Source of the DNA: Parazoarcus communis SWub3 = DSM 12120
GTDB lineage: Bacteria; Pseudomonadota; Gammaproteobacteria; Burkholderiales; Rhodocyclaceae
Assembly: GCF_003226565.1 (NCBI RefSeq)
Contig: NZ_QKOE01000002.1
Location: 124,001 to 188,000, forward strand
Length of the DNA: 64,000 bases
Reading direction: 5' to 3'
A program made the position numbers and the translations under genes. Below, one piece after another: positions 25,803-35,900 of the stretch. The notes under the pieces were generated by a model that saw only the letters and a list, made by a program, of their open reading frames with translations, made no database searches and was not told where the DNA came from. How positions within the stretch are numbered: the stretch's first letter is position 1; every line of letters starts with the position of its first letter.

Positions 25803-28418
25803 ATGGCTTCAGCGGACCAGGCAAAACCCGTACATGAACTGACCGACGAACAGCTCAAGCAGATCGTCGCCGAAGCGGACACTGGTGGCCGCAAACCCAC
25901 CGGCTTTGCAGCCGGACTGCTGCTGATGGTGGCGCTGGCGTGGTCGCTGTTCCAGCTCTGGATCGCCTCGCCGCTGCCGTTCTCGCTGGGCATCTTCGTA
26001 CTCAACGACACCGAGTCCAGGGCCATTCACCTGGCTTTTGCGGTGTTCATGGCGTATGCCGCCTATCCCGCCTTCAAGCGTTCGCCACGGGCCTATGTGC
26101 CGATTGTGGACTGGGTGTTTGCGCTGGTTGCGGCGTTCTGCGCGGCTTATCTCTTCCTGTTCTACCGCGAGCTGGCTTCCCGGCCCGGCTCTCCCACCGA
26201 TTTCGACCTTGCCATTGCCGTGGTCGGCCTGGCCTTGCTGCTGGAAGCGGCACGTCGTGCATTGGGTCTGCCGATGGTGATTCTTGCGGTGGTCTTCCTG
26301 GTGTATATCTTCTTCGGCCAGTACATGCCGGATGTCATCGCCCACCGTGGAGCCTCGCTGTCCAAGGGCATGAGCCATCTGTGGCTGACGACCGAGGGGG
26401 TGTTCGGGGTGGCCCTGGGCGTGTCGGCGAGTTTCATCTTCCTGTTCGTGCTGTTTGGCGCCTTGCTCGAGACGGCCGGGGCGGGCAACTACTTCATCAA
26501 GTCGGCCATTGCGCTGCTGGGCCACATGAAGGGTGGTCCGGCCAAGGCGGCCGTGGTGGCGTCGGCCAGTACCGGGGTGATCTCGGGCTCGTCGATTGCC
26601 AACGTGGTGACGACGGGTACCTTCACCATTCCGCTGATGAAGAGCGTGGGCTACCGCGCCGACAAGGCCGCCTCGGTCGAGGTGGCCTCCTCGGTCAATG
26701 GCCAGTTGATGCCGCCGGTGATGGGCGCTGCAGCCTTCCTGATGGTCGAATATGTGGGTATCAGCTACATCGAGGTCATGAAGCATGCCATTGTGCCGGC
26801 CTTGATTTCGTATATCGCACTGTTCTACATCGTGCACCTTGAAGCGCTCAAGATGAACCTGCAAGGTCTGCCGCGACGCGAACCGCTGCCCTGGCAGCGC
26901 GCGATGATCAGCACCTTGATGACGGTGTCCGGGGTGATCATCCTGGCTGCCATCGTGTACTGGGGCTTTGGCTGGATCAAGACCTTGGTGGGCGATTACG
27001 CCTTTGCCGTGGTGGGCCTGCTGATGCTCGGTGCCTATATCGCCATCGTGCGCTATGCGGCCAACTACCCCGAACTGCACATGGATGCACCGGGCGAGAA
27101 GATGGAATACCTGCCCGAGATCGGCGCCACGCTGAAGTCCGGCCTGCATTACCTCTTGCCGGTCGCGGCCTTGATCTGGAACCTGATGGTCGAGCAGCTC
27201 TCGCCTGCGCTGTCGGCGTTCTGGGCCACGCTGTTCCTGATCTTCATCCTTGTCACCCAGCGTCCGCTGTTTGCGCTGTTCCGCGGTACGGGCGCCTTCG
27301 CGCCGGCGCTGCGTCAGGGCTTCCGCGATCTGTTCGACGGTCTGGTGACCGGGGCGCGCAACATGATCGGCATCGGCATCGCCACAGCGACCGCCGGTGT
27401 CATCGTCGGCACGGTGACGCTGACTGGCATCGGTCTGGCAATGACCGAACTGGTCGAAGTGCTGTCGGGCGGCAACCTGATGGTGATGCTGTGCCTGGTG
27501 GCGGTGATCTGCCTGATCCTGGGCATGGGCCTGCCAACCACGGCGAACTACATCGTGGTGTCCACGCTGATGGCGCCGGTGATCGTCGAGCTGGGCGCGC
27601 AGACCGGCTTGCTGGTGCCCTTGATTGCGGTGCATCTGTTCGTGTTCTATTTTGGCTTGATGGCGGATGTGACGCCGCCTGTGGGGCTGGCGTCCTATGC
27701 CGCCGCCGGCATCGCCAAGAGCGATCCGATCAAGACGGGCTTCACGGCCTTCGGCTATAGCGCGCGGACGGCGATCCTGCCCTTCATGTTCATCTTCAAC
27801 ACCCAGTTGCTGCTGATCGGGATCACGGACATCTTCCATCTGGTGCTGACCATCGGCAGTGCAACCTTGGCCAGCCTGATGTTTGCCGCGGCGACCCAGG
27901 GCTTCTTCGTGACCCGCAACCGCATTCACGAGACCCTGATCCTGTTGCTGGTGACCTTCAGCCTGTTCCGGCCCGGTTTCTGGATGGACATGCTCTATCC
28001 GCCCTATCAGGAATTGCCGGCGACCGAACTGACCCGCATGGTCGAGGAGGCGCCACGCAATGCCAATCTGCGCGTGTGGGTCGAAGGCACCACGATTGAA
28101 GGCCGTGACATTGCCAAGGGCGTGCTGCTGCCGCTGGGTGACACGGCGGGCAGTGCGCGTGAACGCCTGGCGGCGATGGGCTTGACGGTGATGGCATTGG
28201 GCGATGATGTGCAGATTGCTGCCGTGCGCTTTGGCAGCCGGGCCGAGAAGCTGGGGCTGGAGCAGGGCTTCACCTTTACCGCGATCGAGATACCGTCGCC
28301 GGAGCGTCCGGACAAGGAGTGGATCTTCATCCCCACCCTGGCCTTGCTGGCCCTGGTGTGGTTCACGCAGCGAGCCCGGCGTCAGCGTGAGCTGGCGAGC
28401 AAGCCGGCTGCCGTCTGA
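25803..28418 (+). CDS. TRAP transporter fused permease (DctQM) with DUF3394 domain
   Basis: The 871-residue protein has about 18 membrane helices. The first 200 residues or so correspond to the small DctQ subunit and about 210-720 to the large DctM subunit. Visible DctM motifs are GAGNYFIKSAIALLGHMKGGPAKAAVVASA, SSVNGQLMPPVMGAAAFLM and GMGLPTTANYIV. The last 150 residues match the DUF3394 tail found on such fusions and end in one more helix. It uses an ion gradient for uptake with the TAXI protein. GGAG precedes the ATG. The gene is followed by a strong terminator. Confidence 0.95.
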   Translation: MASADQAKPVHELTDEQLKQIVAEADTGGRKPTGFAAGLLLMVALAWSLFQLWIASPLPFSLGIFVLNDTESRAIHLAFAVFMAYAAYPAFKRSPRAYVPIVDWVFALVAAFCAAYLFLFYRELASRPGSPTDFDLAIAVVGLALLLEAARRALGLPMVILAVVFLVYIFFGQYMPDVIAHRGASLSKGMSHLWLTTEGVFGVALGVSASFIFLFVLFGALLETAGAGNYFIKSAIALLGHMKGGPAKAAVVASASTGVISGSSIANVVTTGTFTIPLMKSVGYRADKAASVEVASSVNGQLMPPVMGAAAFLMVEYVGISYIEVMKHAIVPALISYIALFYIVHLEALKMNLQGLPRREPLPWQRAMISTLMTVSGVIILAAIVYWGFGWIKTLVGDYAFAVVGLLMLGAYIAIVRYAANYPELHMDAPGEKMEYLPEIGATLKSGLHYLLPVAALIWNLMVEQLSPALSAFWATLFLIFILVTQRPLFALFRGTGAFAPALRQGFRDLFDGLVTGARNMIGIGIATATAGVIVGTVTLTGIGLAMTELVEVLSGGNLMVMLCLVAVICLILGMGLPTTANYIVVSTLMAPVIVELGAQTGLLVPLIAVHLFVFYFGLMADVTPPVGLASYAAAGIAKSDPIKTGFTAFGYSARTAILPFMFIFNTQLLLIGITDIFHLVLTIGSATLASLMFAAATQGFFVTRNRIHETLILLLVTFSLFRPGFWMDMLYPPYQELPATELTRMVEEAPRNANLRVWVEGTTIEGRDIAKGVLLPLGDTAGSARERLAAMGLTVMALGDDVQIAAVRFGSRAEKLGLEQGFTFTAIEIPSPERPDKEWIFIPTLALLALVWFTQRARRQRELASKPAAV

Positions 28419-28436
28419 GCCTGCCCGGACAGCGAC

Positions 28437-28475
28437 CCCCGAACCCTCCGCACGGCGGGGTGTTCGGGAGTTTTT
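28437..28475 (+). terminator. Rho-independent terminator of the TRAP operon
   Basis: CCCGAAC and GTTCGGG form the outer stem and GC-rich arms the inner stem, followed directly by TTTTT at 28471-28475. It ends transcription about 20 bp after the permease stop codon. Confidence 0.85.
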
Positions 28476-28549
28476 CATTTACACGGTGATATCGTGAAGC
28501 TCATCTCGAGCGGGTGAAAACCGGACCCATGTCGAGGTATGGCAAGGTT

Positions 28550-28564
28550 ATGCGTGCAACGCAT
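28550..28564. promoter_or_regulatory. Palindrome upstream of the dehydrogenase gene
   Basis: ATGCGT-GCA-ACGCAT is a perfect 6-bp inverted repeat about 75 bp before the start codon of the glutamate dehydrogenase-like gene. It could be a regulator binding site. The regulator is unknown. Confidence 0.35.
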
Positions 28565-28640
28565 GACCCGATGAGGCAACAGCATCATGCTGCAGCGCAC
28601 GGGCTCGCAGAATGCGTCATCGCCAACACGGAGACCCGCG

Positions 28641-29951
28641 ATGACTGCACTGCCCAATACCGATCAAGCGTCTGCCCGCCTTGCCGGCTTGTCCTATCTC
28701 AATCCGGCTGCGCCCGAACCGTGGGCGAGTTTTGTTGAGCAGATCGAGCGCGTCCGCCCCCATCTCGGCGCGCTCGAACGCTGGATCGAAACCCTCAAGC
28801 ACCCCAAGCGCACCTTGATCGTCGACGTGCCGATCGAACGCGATGACGGCACCATTGCCCACTACGAGGGCTATCGCGTGCAGCACAACCTGTCGCGCGG
28901 CCCCGGCAAAGGCGGTATCCGCTTTCACCCGGCTGTCACCCTCAACGAGGTGATGGCGCTGGCGGGCTGGATGACGGTGAAGAATGCTGCCGTCGGCCTG
29001 CCTTTTGGTGGCGCCAAGGGGGGCATCCGGGTTGATCCGAGCAGCGTCAGCAAAGGCGAGCTGCAGCGCATCACCCGCCGCTTCACTTCCGAGATCGGCA
29101 TCATCATCGGCCCCGATCGCGACATTCCGGCACCGGATGTCGGCACCAACGAGATGACCATGGCGGTGATGATGGATACCTTCTCGATGAACCGAGGCGG
29201 CACCGCCACCGGTGTGGTCACCGGCAAGCCCATTGCACTGGGCGGTAGCCTGGGGCGCAAGGAGGCGACCGGTCGCGGGGTGTTCATCGCCGCACGCGAG
29301 GCGGGTCGGCACCTGAAGCTGCCGATCGAGGGCGCAAGGGTGGTGGTACAGGGTTTTGGCAATGTGGGCGGTATCGGTGCCCGCCTGTTTCACGAGGCCG
29401 GTGCGAAGGTGATCGCGGTGGCCGACCACACAGCCACGCTGGTCAACGAAGCAGGGATCGATATTCCGGCTGCGCTGGCGCATGTGGCGGCAACCGGCGG
29501 GCTGGCCGGCTTTGGCGGTGCTGCGTCGATCGACATCGAGGATTTCTGGCAGCTGGCGTGCGATTTTCTGGTACCGGCCGCGCTCGAGGGCCAGATCACC
29601 GAAGCCCGCGCCAACGGCATCCGTGCGAAGGTGGTGGTGGAAGGCGCCAACGGCCCGACGACGCCGGCAGCAGACGACATCCTGCGCGAGCGTGGCATCC
29701 TGGTGGTACCGGACGTGCTGGCCAATGCTGGCGGCGTGACCGTGTCCTACTTCGAGTGGGTGCAGGATTTCTCCAGCTTCTTCTGGACCGAGGACGAGAT
29801 CAACGCTCGCCTGGAGCGCATCATGGTCAGTGCCTTCGATGCGATCTGGCAGGTTGCTGCGGACAAGCGCATCTCCTTGCGCACCGCCGCCTTTGTCATC
29901 GCCTGCCACCGGGTGCTGGAAGCACGCGCCGAGCGCGGTCTGTACCCCTGA
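28641..29951 (+). CDS. Glu/Leu-type amino acid dehydrogenase (NAD(P)-dependent glutamate dehydrogenase)
   Basis: I start at ATG 28641, 7 nt after GGAG, giving 436 residues; the frame extends 18 codons further upstream without support. Motifs are [11 protein letters not shown], the catalytic lysine segment PFGGAKGGI, the glycine-rich [20 protein letters not shown] of the Rossmann domain, and [14 protein letters not shown]. These identify the Glu/Leu/Phe/Val dehydrogenase family, most likely a glutamate dehydrogenase. It would deaminate glutamate to 2-oxoglutarate and ammonium. Its position after a TAXI-TRAP operon suggests use of imported glutamate, though a terminator separates them. Confidence 0.93.
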   Translation: MTALPNTDQASARLAGLSYLNPAAPEPWASFVEQIERVRPHLGALERWIETLKHPKRTLIVDVPIERDDGTIAHYEGYRVQHNLSRGPGKGGIRFHPAVTLNEVMALAGWMTVKNAAVGLPFGGAKGGIRVDPSSVSKGELQRITRRFTSEIGIIIGPDRDIPAPDVGTNEMTMAVMMDTFSMNRGGTATGVVTGKPIALGGSLGRKEATGRGVFIAAREAGRHLKLPIEGARVVVQGFGNVGGIGARLFHEAGAKVIAVADHTATLVNEAGIDIPAALAHVAATGGLAGFGGAASIDIEDFWQLACDFLVPAALEGQITEARANGIRAKVVVEGANGPTTPAADDILRERGILVVPDVLANAGGVTVSYFEWVQDFSSFFWTEDEINARLERIMVSAFDAIWQVAADKRISLRTAAFVIACHRVLEARAERGLYP

Positions 29952-29966
29952 GGCCTGTATGTTGTA

Positions 29967-30063
29967 GGCGGGATGGCATCCCGCCGGGGTGGTGGTGTTG
30001 ATGGGGCGGGGTGTGTGGCCTTGTCGGGTGAGGTGCCGGGGCCGGCGGGGTTGTCACCCCGCC
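29967..30063. repeat. Paired extragenic palindromes (REP/BIME-like), copy B
   Basis: The perfect palindrome GGCGGGATGGCATCCCGCC (29967-29985) and GGCGGGGT-TGTC-ACCCCGCC (30044-30063) form a pair that is nearly the reverse complement of copy A at 17976-18048. The second palindrome overlaps the 3' end of ilvE and supplies its stop codon. Confidence 0.7.
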
Positions 30064-30986
30064 CTACTGGGTGTCAGCCAGTCCGGATGGCCGTTACCCG
30101 GTTCGCCACGCACGCAGGCAAAGAAGCGTCTTTGCAGTTCTCGGGTCACCGGGCCTGGTCTGCCATTGCCGATCCGTCTGCGGTCCAATTCGATCACCGG
30201 TGTCAGTTCGGCCGCCGTACCGGTAAAGAACACTTCGTCGGCGACATAGAGTTCGTCGCGGGTGATGCGGCGGGTGCGGATCTCGAAGCCGGCGTCGGCG
30301 GCGAGGGTATGCAGCGTGCGACGGGTGATGCCGTCGAGTGCGGAGGTGATCTCGGGTTCGTGGATCACCCCGCGTTTTACCAGGAACACATTCTCGCCCG
30401 GCCCCTCGGCGACAAAGCCGTCGGTGTCCAGCAACAGGGCTTCGTCGTAGCCTTCGGCGCGGGCCTCGCGGCAGGCGAGGATGGAGTTGGTGTAGGTCGA
30501 CACCGACTTTGCCCGGCACATCTGCACATTGACGTGATGTCGGGCAAAACTCGAGACCTTGACCCGGATGCCGCGGTTCAGGCCATCCTCACCGAGGTAG
30601 GCGTTCATCACCCAGGCGGCCACCATCACATGGGTGGCCGCCCCCAGTGGGTCGATACCGGCTTTTTCCGCGCCCAGGAACACCAGTGGGCGAATGTAGG
30701 CCTGCCGCAGGCCGTTGCGGTGCACCGCCGACATGCAGGCCTGCTTCAGCGTGGGGCGATCGAATGGCATGTCCAGGCCGAGGATGTGAGCCGAGTCGAA
30801 CAACCGCTCGATGTGTTCGTCCAGCCGGAAGATGGCTGGACCGGCCGGGGTGTCGTAGGCGCGGAGGCCTTCGAAGCAGCCCAGGCCGTAATGCAGGGTG
30901 TGGGTCATTGCGTGGACGGTGGCGTCGCGCCAGGGCAACCATTGCCCGTCCATCCAGATCCAGCCGTCGCGGTTTGCCATGCTCAT
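30054..30986 (-). CDS. ilvE: Branched-chain amino acid aminotransferase
   Basis: ATG 30986, with GAGGAA 6 nt upstream, gives 310 residues, the usual IlvE length. The frame continues upstream to 31073 without support. Motifs are HTLHYGLGCFEGLRAY near the N-terminus, the AKSVSTYTNSILA segment with the PLP lysine, and AEGPGENVFLVK. It interconverts leucine, isoleucine and valine with their keto acids. The last residues (PSRAG) and the stop codon are encoded by a palindromic repeat element, so the original C-terminus was probably replaced. Confidence 0.95.
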   Translation of the reverse strand: MSMANRDGWIWMDGQWLPWRDATVHAMTHTLHYGLGCFEGLRAYDTPAGPAIFRLDEHIERLFDSAHILGLDMPFDRPTLKQACMSAVHRNGLRQAYIRPLVFLGAEKAGIDPLGAATHVMVAAWVMNAYLGEDGLNRGIRVKVSSFARHHVNVQMCRAKSVSTYTNSILACREARAEGYDEALLLDTDGFVAEGPGENVFLVKRGVIHEPEITSALDGITRRTLHTLAADAGFEIRTRRITRDELYVADEVFFTGTAAELTPVIELDRRRIGNGRPGPVTRELQRRFFACVRGEPGNGHPDWLTPSRAG

Positions 30987-31199
30987 GGTGTGTTCCTCAG
31001 TCGATCGATAGGGCGCTGATCCGGCGATGCCGGGCGTCGTGGCACACCACGGTTGGCGGTGCGTTCGATCCACGTGACGAAACGGCTATGGGTTTCAGCG
31101 GCGGGGCGAGGGTGGTCGCGTGGCCGTGTGGAAATCGAGCAGTGCGTATGGAGGCAGATTGCCGATTGGCGTCCGCTGGCTCAAACGAAAACAGTGGGG

Positions 31200-31226
31200 T
31201 TTGAGGTGAACGTGATTCACTTCAAA
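31200..31226. repeat. Inverted repeat between lysR and ilvE
   Basis: TTTGAGGTGAA and TTCACTTCAAA match in 10 of 11 positions around the 5-nt spacer CGTGA. It lies just past the 3' end of the LysR gene (minus strand) and about 215 bp upstream of ilvE. It may be a weak terminator or an operator. Confidence 0.4.
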
Positions 31227-31247
31227 TGCGACCCTGCTGTGCACCGC

Positions 31248-32129
31248 TCAGGTGCTGCTGTCCTCGCGTGCGCGTACCTGCAACCAGCGGACGAACTGCC
31301 GGATCCACGCTTGGGCATAGGCTTCCGGGCGCAAGACTGCATGGAAACCCTTGCCGGCGATGGTCGTGTCGAAGGGCCGGACCAGCGTGCCGTCGGCCAG
31401 GTACCCGCGTGCTAGCAGGCCCACTGTCAGCGCAATGCCGACGCCGGCGGCGGCGGCTTCGAGCATCAGCATCGAATCCTCGAACAACAGGCCGTCGGCG
31501 GGTTCGGCGCGCTTCAGGCCAGCGGCCTCGAACCAGGGTTGCCATTGCAGCAAGGGGTGGCGCAACAGCGCGAGGGTGTCGAGTCTGGCCGGATCGGGTG
31601 GCGTGCCCAGACGGGCGGCAAGTGCCGGGCTGCAGACGGGAAAGACGCTTTCCTGGCGCAGGGCATAGGCCTCCAGCCCGGGCCATGGAGGGTCGCCATA
31701 ATAGATGGCGACATCGGCGCGACCGCTGGCGACCGGTTCCAGGGTGGAGGCGGAGGACAGCACGAATTCGATGCCGGGCTGGGTTGCGCGATAGTCGGCC
31801 AACTGAGCGACGAACCATTTTGCGCCCAGGGCGGGTGCCACCGACAGGCGCAGGCTGCGGGTGTGGGTGCCGCGCAGGCGGGTGCTGGCATGCGTCAGCC
31901 GCCCCAGTGCGGCCTGTACCTCGGCCAGATAGGCGCGTCCGGTCTCGGTCAGCACAACCTCACGGTGGCGGCGTTCGAACAAGGGCTGGCCCAGCCAGTT
32001 TTCCAGCGTCTTGATGCGGTGGCTGATTGCCGATGGGGTCAGGTTCAGCGTCTGTGCCGCGGCCAGGAAGCTGCCGCAGCGCGCGGCGGCCTCGAACGCC
32101 GCCAGGGTGTGAAGCGGAGGCAGATCCAC
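31248..32129 (-). CDS. LysR-family transcriptional regulator (GcvA-like)
   Basis: The 293-residue protein has the N-terminal helix-turn-helix PLHTLAAFEAAARCGSFLAAAQTLNLTPSAISHRIKTLE and the LFERRHREVVLTETGRAYL wing of GcvA-type LysR proteins. The effector domain follows. It lies 16 bp downstream of a small membrane protein gene on the same strand and upstream of ilvE, which is also on this strand. The target is unknown; ilvE is one candidate by proximity. Confidence 0.9.
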   Translation of the reverse strand: MDLPPLHTLAAFEAAARCGSFLAAAQTLNLTPSAISHRIKTLENWLGQPLFERRHREVVLTETGRAYLAEVQAALGRLTHASTRLRGTHTRSLRLSVAPALGAKWFVAQLADYRATQPGIEFVLSSASTLEPVASGRADVAIYYGDPPWPGLEAYALRQESVFPVCSPALAARLGTPPDPARLDTLALLRHPLLQWQPWFEAAGLKRAEPADGLLFEDSMLMLEAAAAGVGIALTVGLLARGYLADGTLVRPFDTTIAGKGFHAVLRPEAYAQAWIRQFVRWLQVRAREDSST

Positions 32130-32145
32130 TGTAGCCGAGCGGTGC

Positions 32146-32487
32146 TTAGCGCCCGCAAGGCCGGCGCTCGGCCCCGCAGCGGTCGAACTCGCCCAATGGG
32201 CGGTCGAAGGTGTACTCCAGCGGATCGCCGATCCACTCTTTGGCGGTTTCGCCGACGGTGCCGGTGGGCAGCGTGAAAGGCAGCGCGAGAATGAAGCCGG
32301 CGGTGCCGATCACGGTGGCAACCAGCCCGAGCGGGCGCACCACGATCAGATCCACCGCCATGTCGCTGCCACGGTCGCCAGTCACCGGCTCGCCATGCTG
32401 GGCCGCGGCGGGCAAGCTGCCCGCAAGGGTCAGGCTGGTAACGAGTACCAGGCGGAGGAGTCTTGCGTGAAGGGTGGGTGTCGGCAT
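32146..32487 (-). CDS. Small exported or membrane protein, conserved hypothetical
   Basis: The 113-residue product starts at ATG 32487 behind GGAGGC. It has a signal peptide (MPTPTLHARLLRLVLVTSLTLAGSLPAAAQ) and a second hydrophobic segment (VVRPLGLVATVIGTAGFILALPF, about 49-71). The polar tail contains EWIGDPLEYTFDRPLGEFDRCG. I recall this architecture in uncharacterised proteobacterial proteins, sometimes loosely called multidrug-transporter-like. No function can be given. The open frame upstream of 32487 is not supported. Confidence 0.7.
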   Translation of the reverse strand: MPTPTLHARLLRLVLVTSLTLAGSLPAAAQHGEPVTGDRGSDMAVDLIVVRPLGLVATVIGTAGFILALPFTLPTGTVGETAKEWIGDPLEYTFDRPLGEFDRCGAERRPCGR

Positions 32488-32913
32488 CGATGGCGCCTCC
32501 GATACGGACGGAACAGTCGTGATGTTACGCGCAATCGGTGCAGTGGGGGGGCTGGAAGCGCGCCTGTCAATTGCGTGATGTTTGACACAGTCCGGCGTCG
32601 TTCTGCGGCACAAGGTGGAATTTCTGCCCGAACGGACGTGTCTCAGCGCGGCAAACCGCGCACAAGTCGCGATACACTGCGTATCGGCAACGGCTGATGC
32701 GGCACCGCAATGTAACGGTATCAGTGTACGGACATTCCTCAGCATCCAGAGCTGGATGGGGAGAGGGCGTTCGTTGATTAGGACCGGAAGATTGCCGGAA
32801 CCAGGTGAGGGTCGCGTGCCGGGCGGGAAACAGCGGAATGAGGGCGTGTTTCTTGACAGGTGCGGCAGATCGCCGGTTTGACGGCCTTCTGGCATGACCA
32901 GATGACAGGCAAC
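32488..32913. other. Leader and promoter region of the light-sensing operon
   Basis: This stretch of 426 bp lies between divergent genes and has no other gene. It contains the inverted repeat CGATAC-ACTGC-GTATCG (32670-32686), overlapping a possible -10 box TACACT (32673-32678) with no convincing -35. A GCGCGG-CAAA-CCGCGC hairpin lies just upstream, near 32645. I looked for PpsR-type TGT-N12-ACA sites and found no good match. Confidence 0.4.
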
Positions 32914-35900
32914 ATGAAGAACAAGAAAAATCCGCATCCTGTGCCGCCGACGCCGGCTGGCCGCAAGACCTTCATTGCCGGTATCGGCGCTTCCGCTGGC
33001 GGCCTGGAGGCGTTGACGCAGCTGATCGGCCAGTTGAGGCCGGGTCTGTCCTGTGCGTATGTGGTCCTGCAGCATCTGTCCCCCAGCTATCGCAGCATGA
33101 TGGCGGAGATTCTCGGTCGTGAGACCGATCTCAGGGTGAAGGAGCTGGAACAGGGTGACGTGCCTGAGCCGGGGGTGGTGTATGTGGTGCCGTCCAACGC
33201 CAATGCCTTGCTCAAGGACGGACGTCTGGTGCTGGTCCATGCGCCACCCGAAGTCGTGCCCAAGCCCTCGATCAATCAGTTCTTCATCTCCCTTGCTGCA
33301 GAGGAAGGCGAGTCGGCCATTGGCGTGATCCTTTCAGGCACCGGGTCGGACGGGGTTGCGGGCTTGCGTGCGATACAGGCAGCCGGCGGCTTCACGCTGG
33401 TGCAGCAGCCGGACACCGCCAAGTACGACGGTATGCCACGTGCGGCGATCGAGGCCGGGGTGGCCGATCACGTGCTGGCCCCGGATGACATCGCGGCACA
33501 GATCGCCCGTTTGCTTGAGTTGCCAGCCGAGCACAATGACGTGGAGGCGCCTGTCGATCTGCTTGCGAGCCTGTTCAAGCAGTTGCGCGAACGGCTGGAT
33601 TTCGATTTTTCCGGCTACAAGATGGGGACGCTGATGCGACGCATCCGGCGTCGTCAGTTTGCCACTGGCTGTTCGGACATGCCGGCCTATCTGAAGTGGG
33701 TGGAGTCCAACCCCGAGGAGCTCGACCACCTCGCACGCGACATCCTGATCTCGGTGACGGCTTTCTTCCGTGATCGCGATGCCTTTGTTGCACTGCGCCA
33801 GAGCGTCGCCGACATCGTGGCGCGCAAGCCGGCGGGCAGCGAGATTCGTGTCTGGGTAGCGGGTTGTGCAAGTGGCGAGGAAGCGTACTCGATCGCGATG
33901 CTGTTCGCCGAGGCACTGGGTGACCGGCTGATGCTCTACCGCATCCAGATCTTTGCGACCGATATCGACGACGACGCACTCAATGTGGCACGCCGCGGCG
34001 TGTACCCTGCGGCATCGACCACCGAGGTGCCGGCCGAGTTGCTGGAGCGTTTCTTCCGCCATACCGGCAATACCTATGAGGCGGGCAAGCAGTTGCGCGA
34101 CATGATCGTGTTTGCGCGCCACAACCTGGTGAGTGATCCGCCCTTCCTGCGGCTCGATCTGGTCTCATGCCGCAATGTGTTGATCTACTTCGATGCCCCC
34201 CTTCAGGCCAAGGTCCTGCAGACCTTCCACTTTGGCATGAACAAGGAGGGCGTCCTGTTTCTCGGCCGGTCCGAGAGCATTGCGCAAGCCGAACAATTGT
34301 TTGTGCCGCTCAATCGCCGGGAGCGCTTGTTCCATGCTTCGGGTGAGGTCGCGGCCAGGTCGCCACAGGCGACAGTGGCACTGGCCTCGAGACCGCGCGA
34401 AAAGCGCCGCGAATCGCAGCACGAGATCCTGCTGAAGGGGCTGGTGTCGGGTCTGGGTGTGACCGTGGTGATGTGTGATCGCCATGCCAACGTGCTGCAT
34501 GCCGCTGGGGATACCGAGCGCTTCCTGCATTTTCCTGCGGGGGCCTCACGCTTGAGCCTGCCGGATCTGGTTTCCCCCGCCTTGCGGGCCGAAGTCATTG
34601 CCCTGATGCGGCGCTGCGATCAGCAGGCACAGGTCCAGTGCAGCCGGCCGCGACGCGTCGGCGAGCACTGGATCAAGCTCGTGGCCGAGCGTGTGTCGAG
34701 CGCGGACGAAGTGTTCTACCTGTTCATCTTCTGCCCCGAGCCGGAGGTGGCGCCGGTTCCGGGCGGTGCTGCCGACGTCCATGCCGGCGAGACCGACGCC
34801 CGTGGTGAACAGGCGCTCGCCGATGAGTTGATGGCCACGCGTGAGCATCTGCAGGCGCTGATCGAGGAGATGGCCACGGCCAATGAGGAGATGCAGGCCC
34901 TCAATGAAGAAGCCCAGGCATCGAATGAGGAACTGCAGGCCACCAATGAGGAGCTCGAGGCCGCCAACGAGGAAATGCAGGCGACCAACGAGGAACTCGT
35001 CAGTCTCAACGAAGAGCTCAATGTCAAGACCGTCGAGCTGTCCGGACTGTATGAGGAGTATGCCCATCTTTACGATGCGCTCGAGTTTCCAGTGCTGGTG
35101 TTCGACCGTGAACTGCAGCTGACCCGCTTCAATGCGCCTGCGGCGCGGCGCTTCGACCTGCGCACCACGGCGCTGCGTCAGCACCTTGCGCGCCTGAAGC
35201 TGCCGGTTCCCCTACCGGTGCTCGAAACCTTGCTGGGCCGGGCAATGGCTCATGGTGACCGCGAGCAGGAGATGGTCATGGTCGAGGATCGGCACTTGCG
35301 CATCATCGTCACCCCCGGGCTGAACAAGCGTGGTGATGTCCGGTCCCTGGTAGCCAGCTTCATCGATGTCAGCGACATTGTCCGTACCCAGGTTGCTTTG
35401 TCGGAATCGGAGCAGCGGCTGCATGCCCTGATGGACAAGACAACGGTGATGTTTGCGATGCGCAATCTGGCGGGTCAGTACCTGTATGTCAATCGCCGCT
35501 TTGTCGAGTTTTTTGGCCTGGAGGGCAGGGAGGTCGTCGGCGCCAATGATTTCAGCCTGTTCGATAAAACCCTGGCCGGTGATATCTGGGGGGCAACCGT
35601 CGAGTCCATGCGCACGCGTAGCAACATCGTCGTCGACCATCGCCTGGAACGGGAAGCGGAAACACGCTACCTGCGCGCCGTCCATCAGACACTGAGTGAT
35701 GAGGCGGGGCAACCTGTTGCGCTGATCTTCGAGGCCGAGGATGTCACTGCCAGCCGGCATGCGGAGGAACAGCTGCGGATCACCGCCAAGGTGTTCGACC
35801 ATGCCGGTGAGGCCATTGTGGTGACTGATCCGGACGGCTTCATCCAGACCGTCAATAGCGCTTTCTGCCGCATTACCGGTTACGGGGTTGGCGATGCGAT

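Noticed and set aside
25809..28478. 889-codon open frame antisense to the TRAP permease gene
   Set aside because: The translation is His/Gln/Arg-rich without any domain, while the plus strand encodes an unmistakable fused permease.
32488..32913. Possible PpsR/CrtJ sites (TGT-N12-ACA) before the phytochrome operon
   Set aside because: Several TGT and ACA triplets occur but none at the exact spacing with symmetric arms.
34860..35010. DNA-level tandem repetition rich in aatgaggag-like units
   Set aside because: It encodes the NEELQATNEE-type coiled coil found in many CheB-CheR fusions, so it is a protein repeat and not a satellite or CRISPR.
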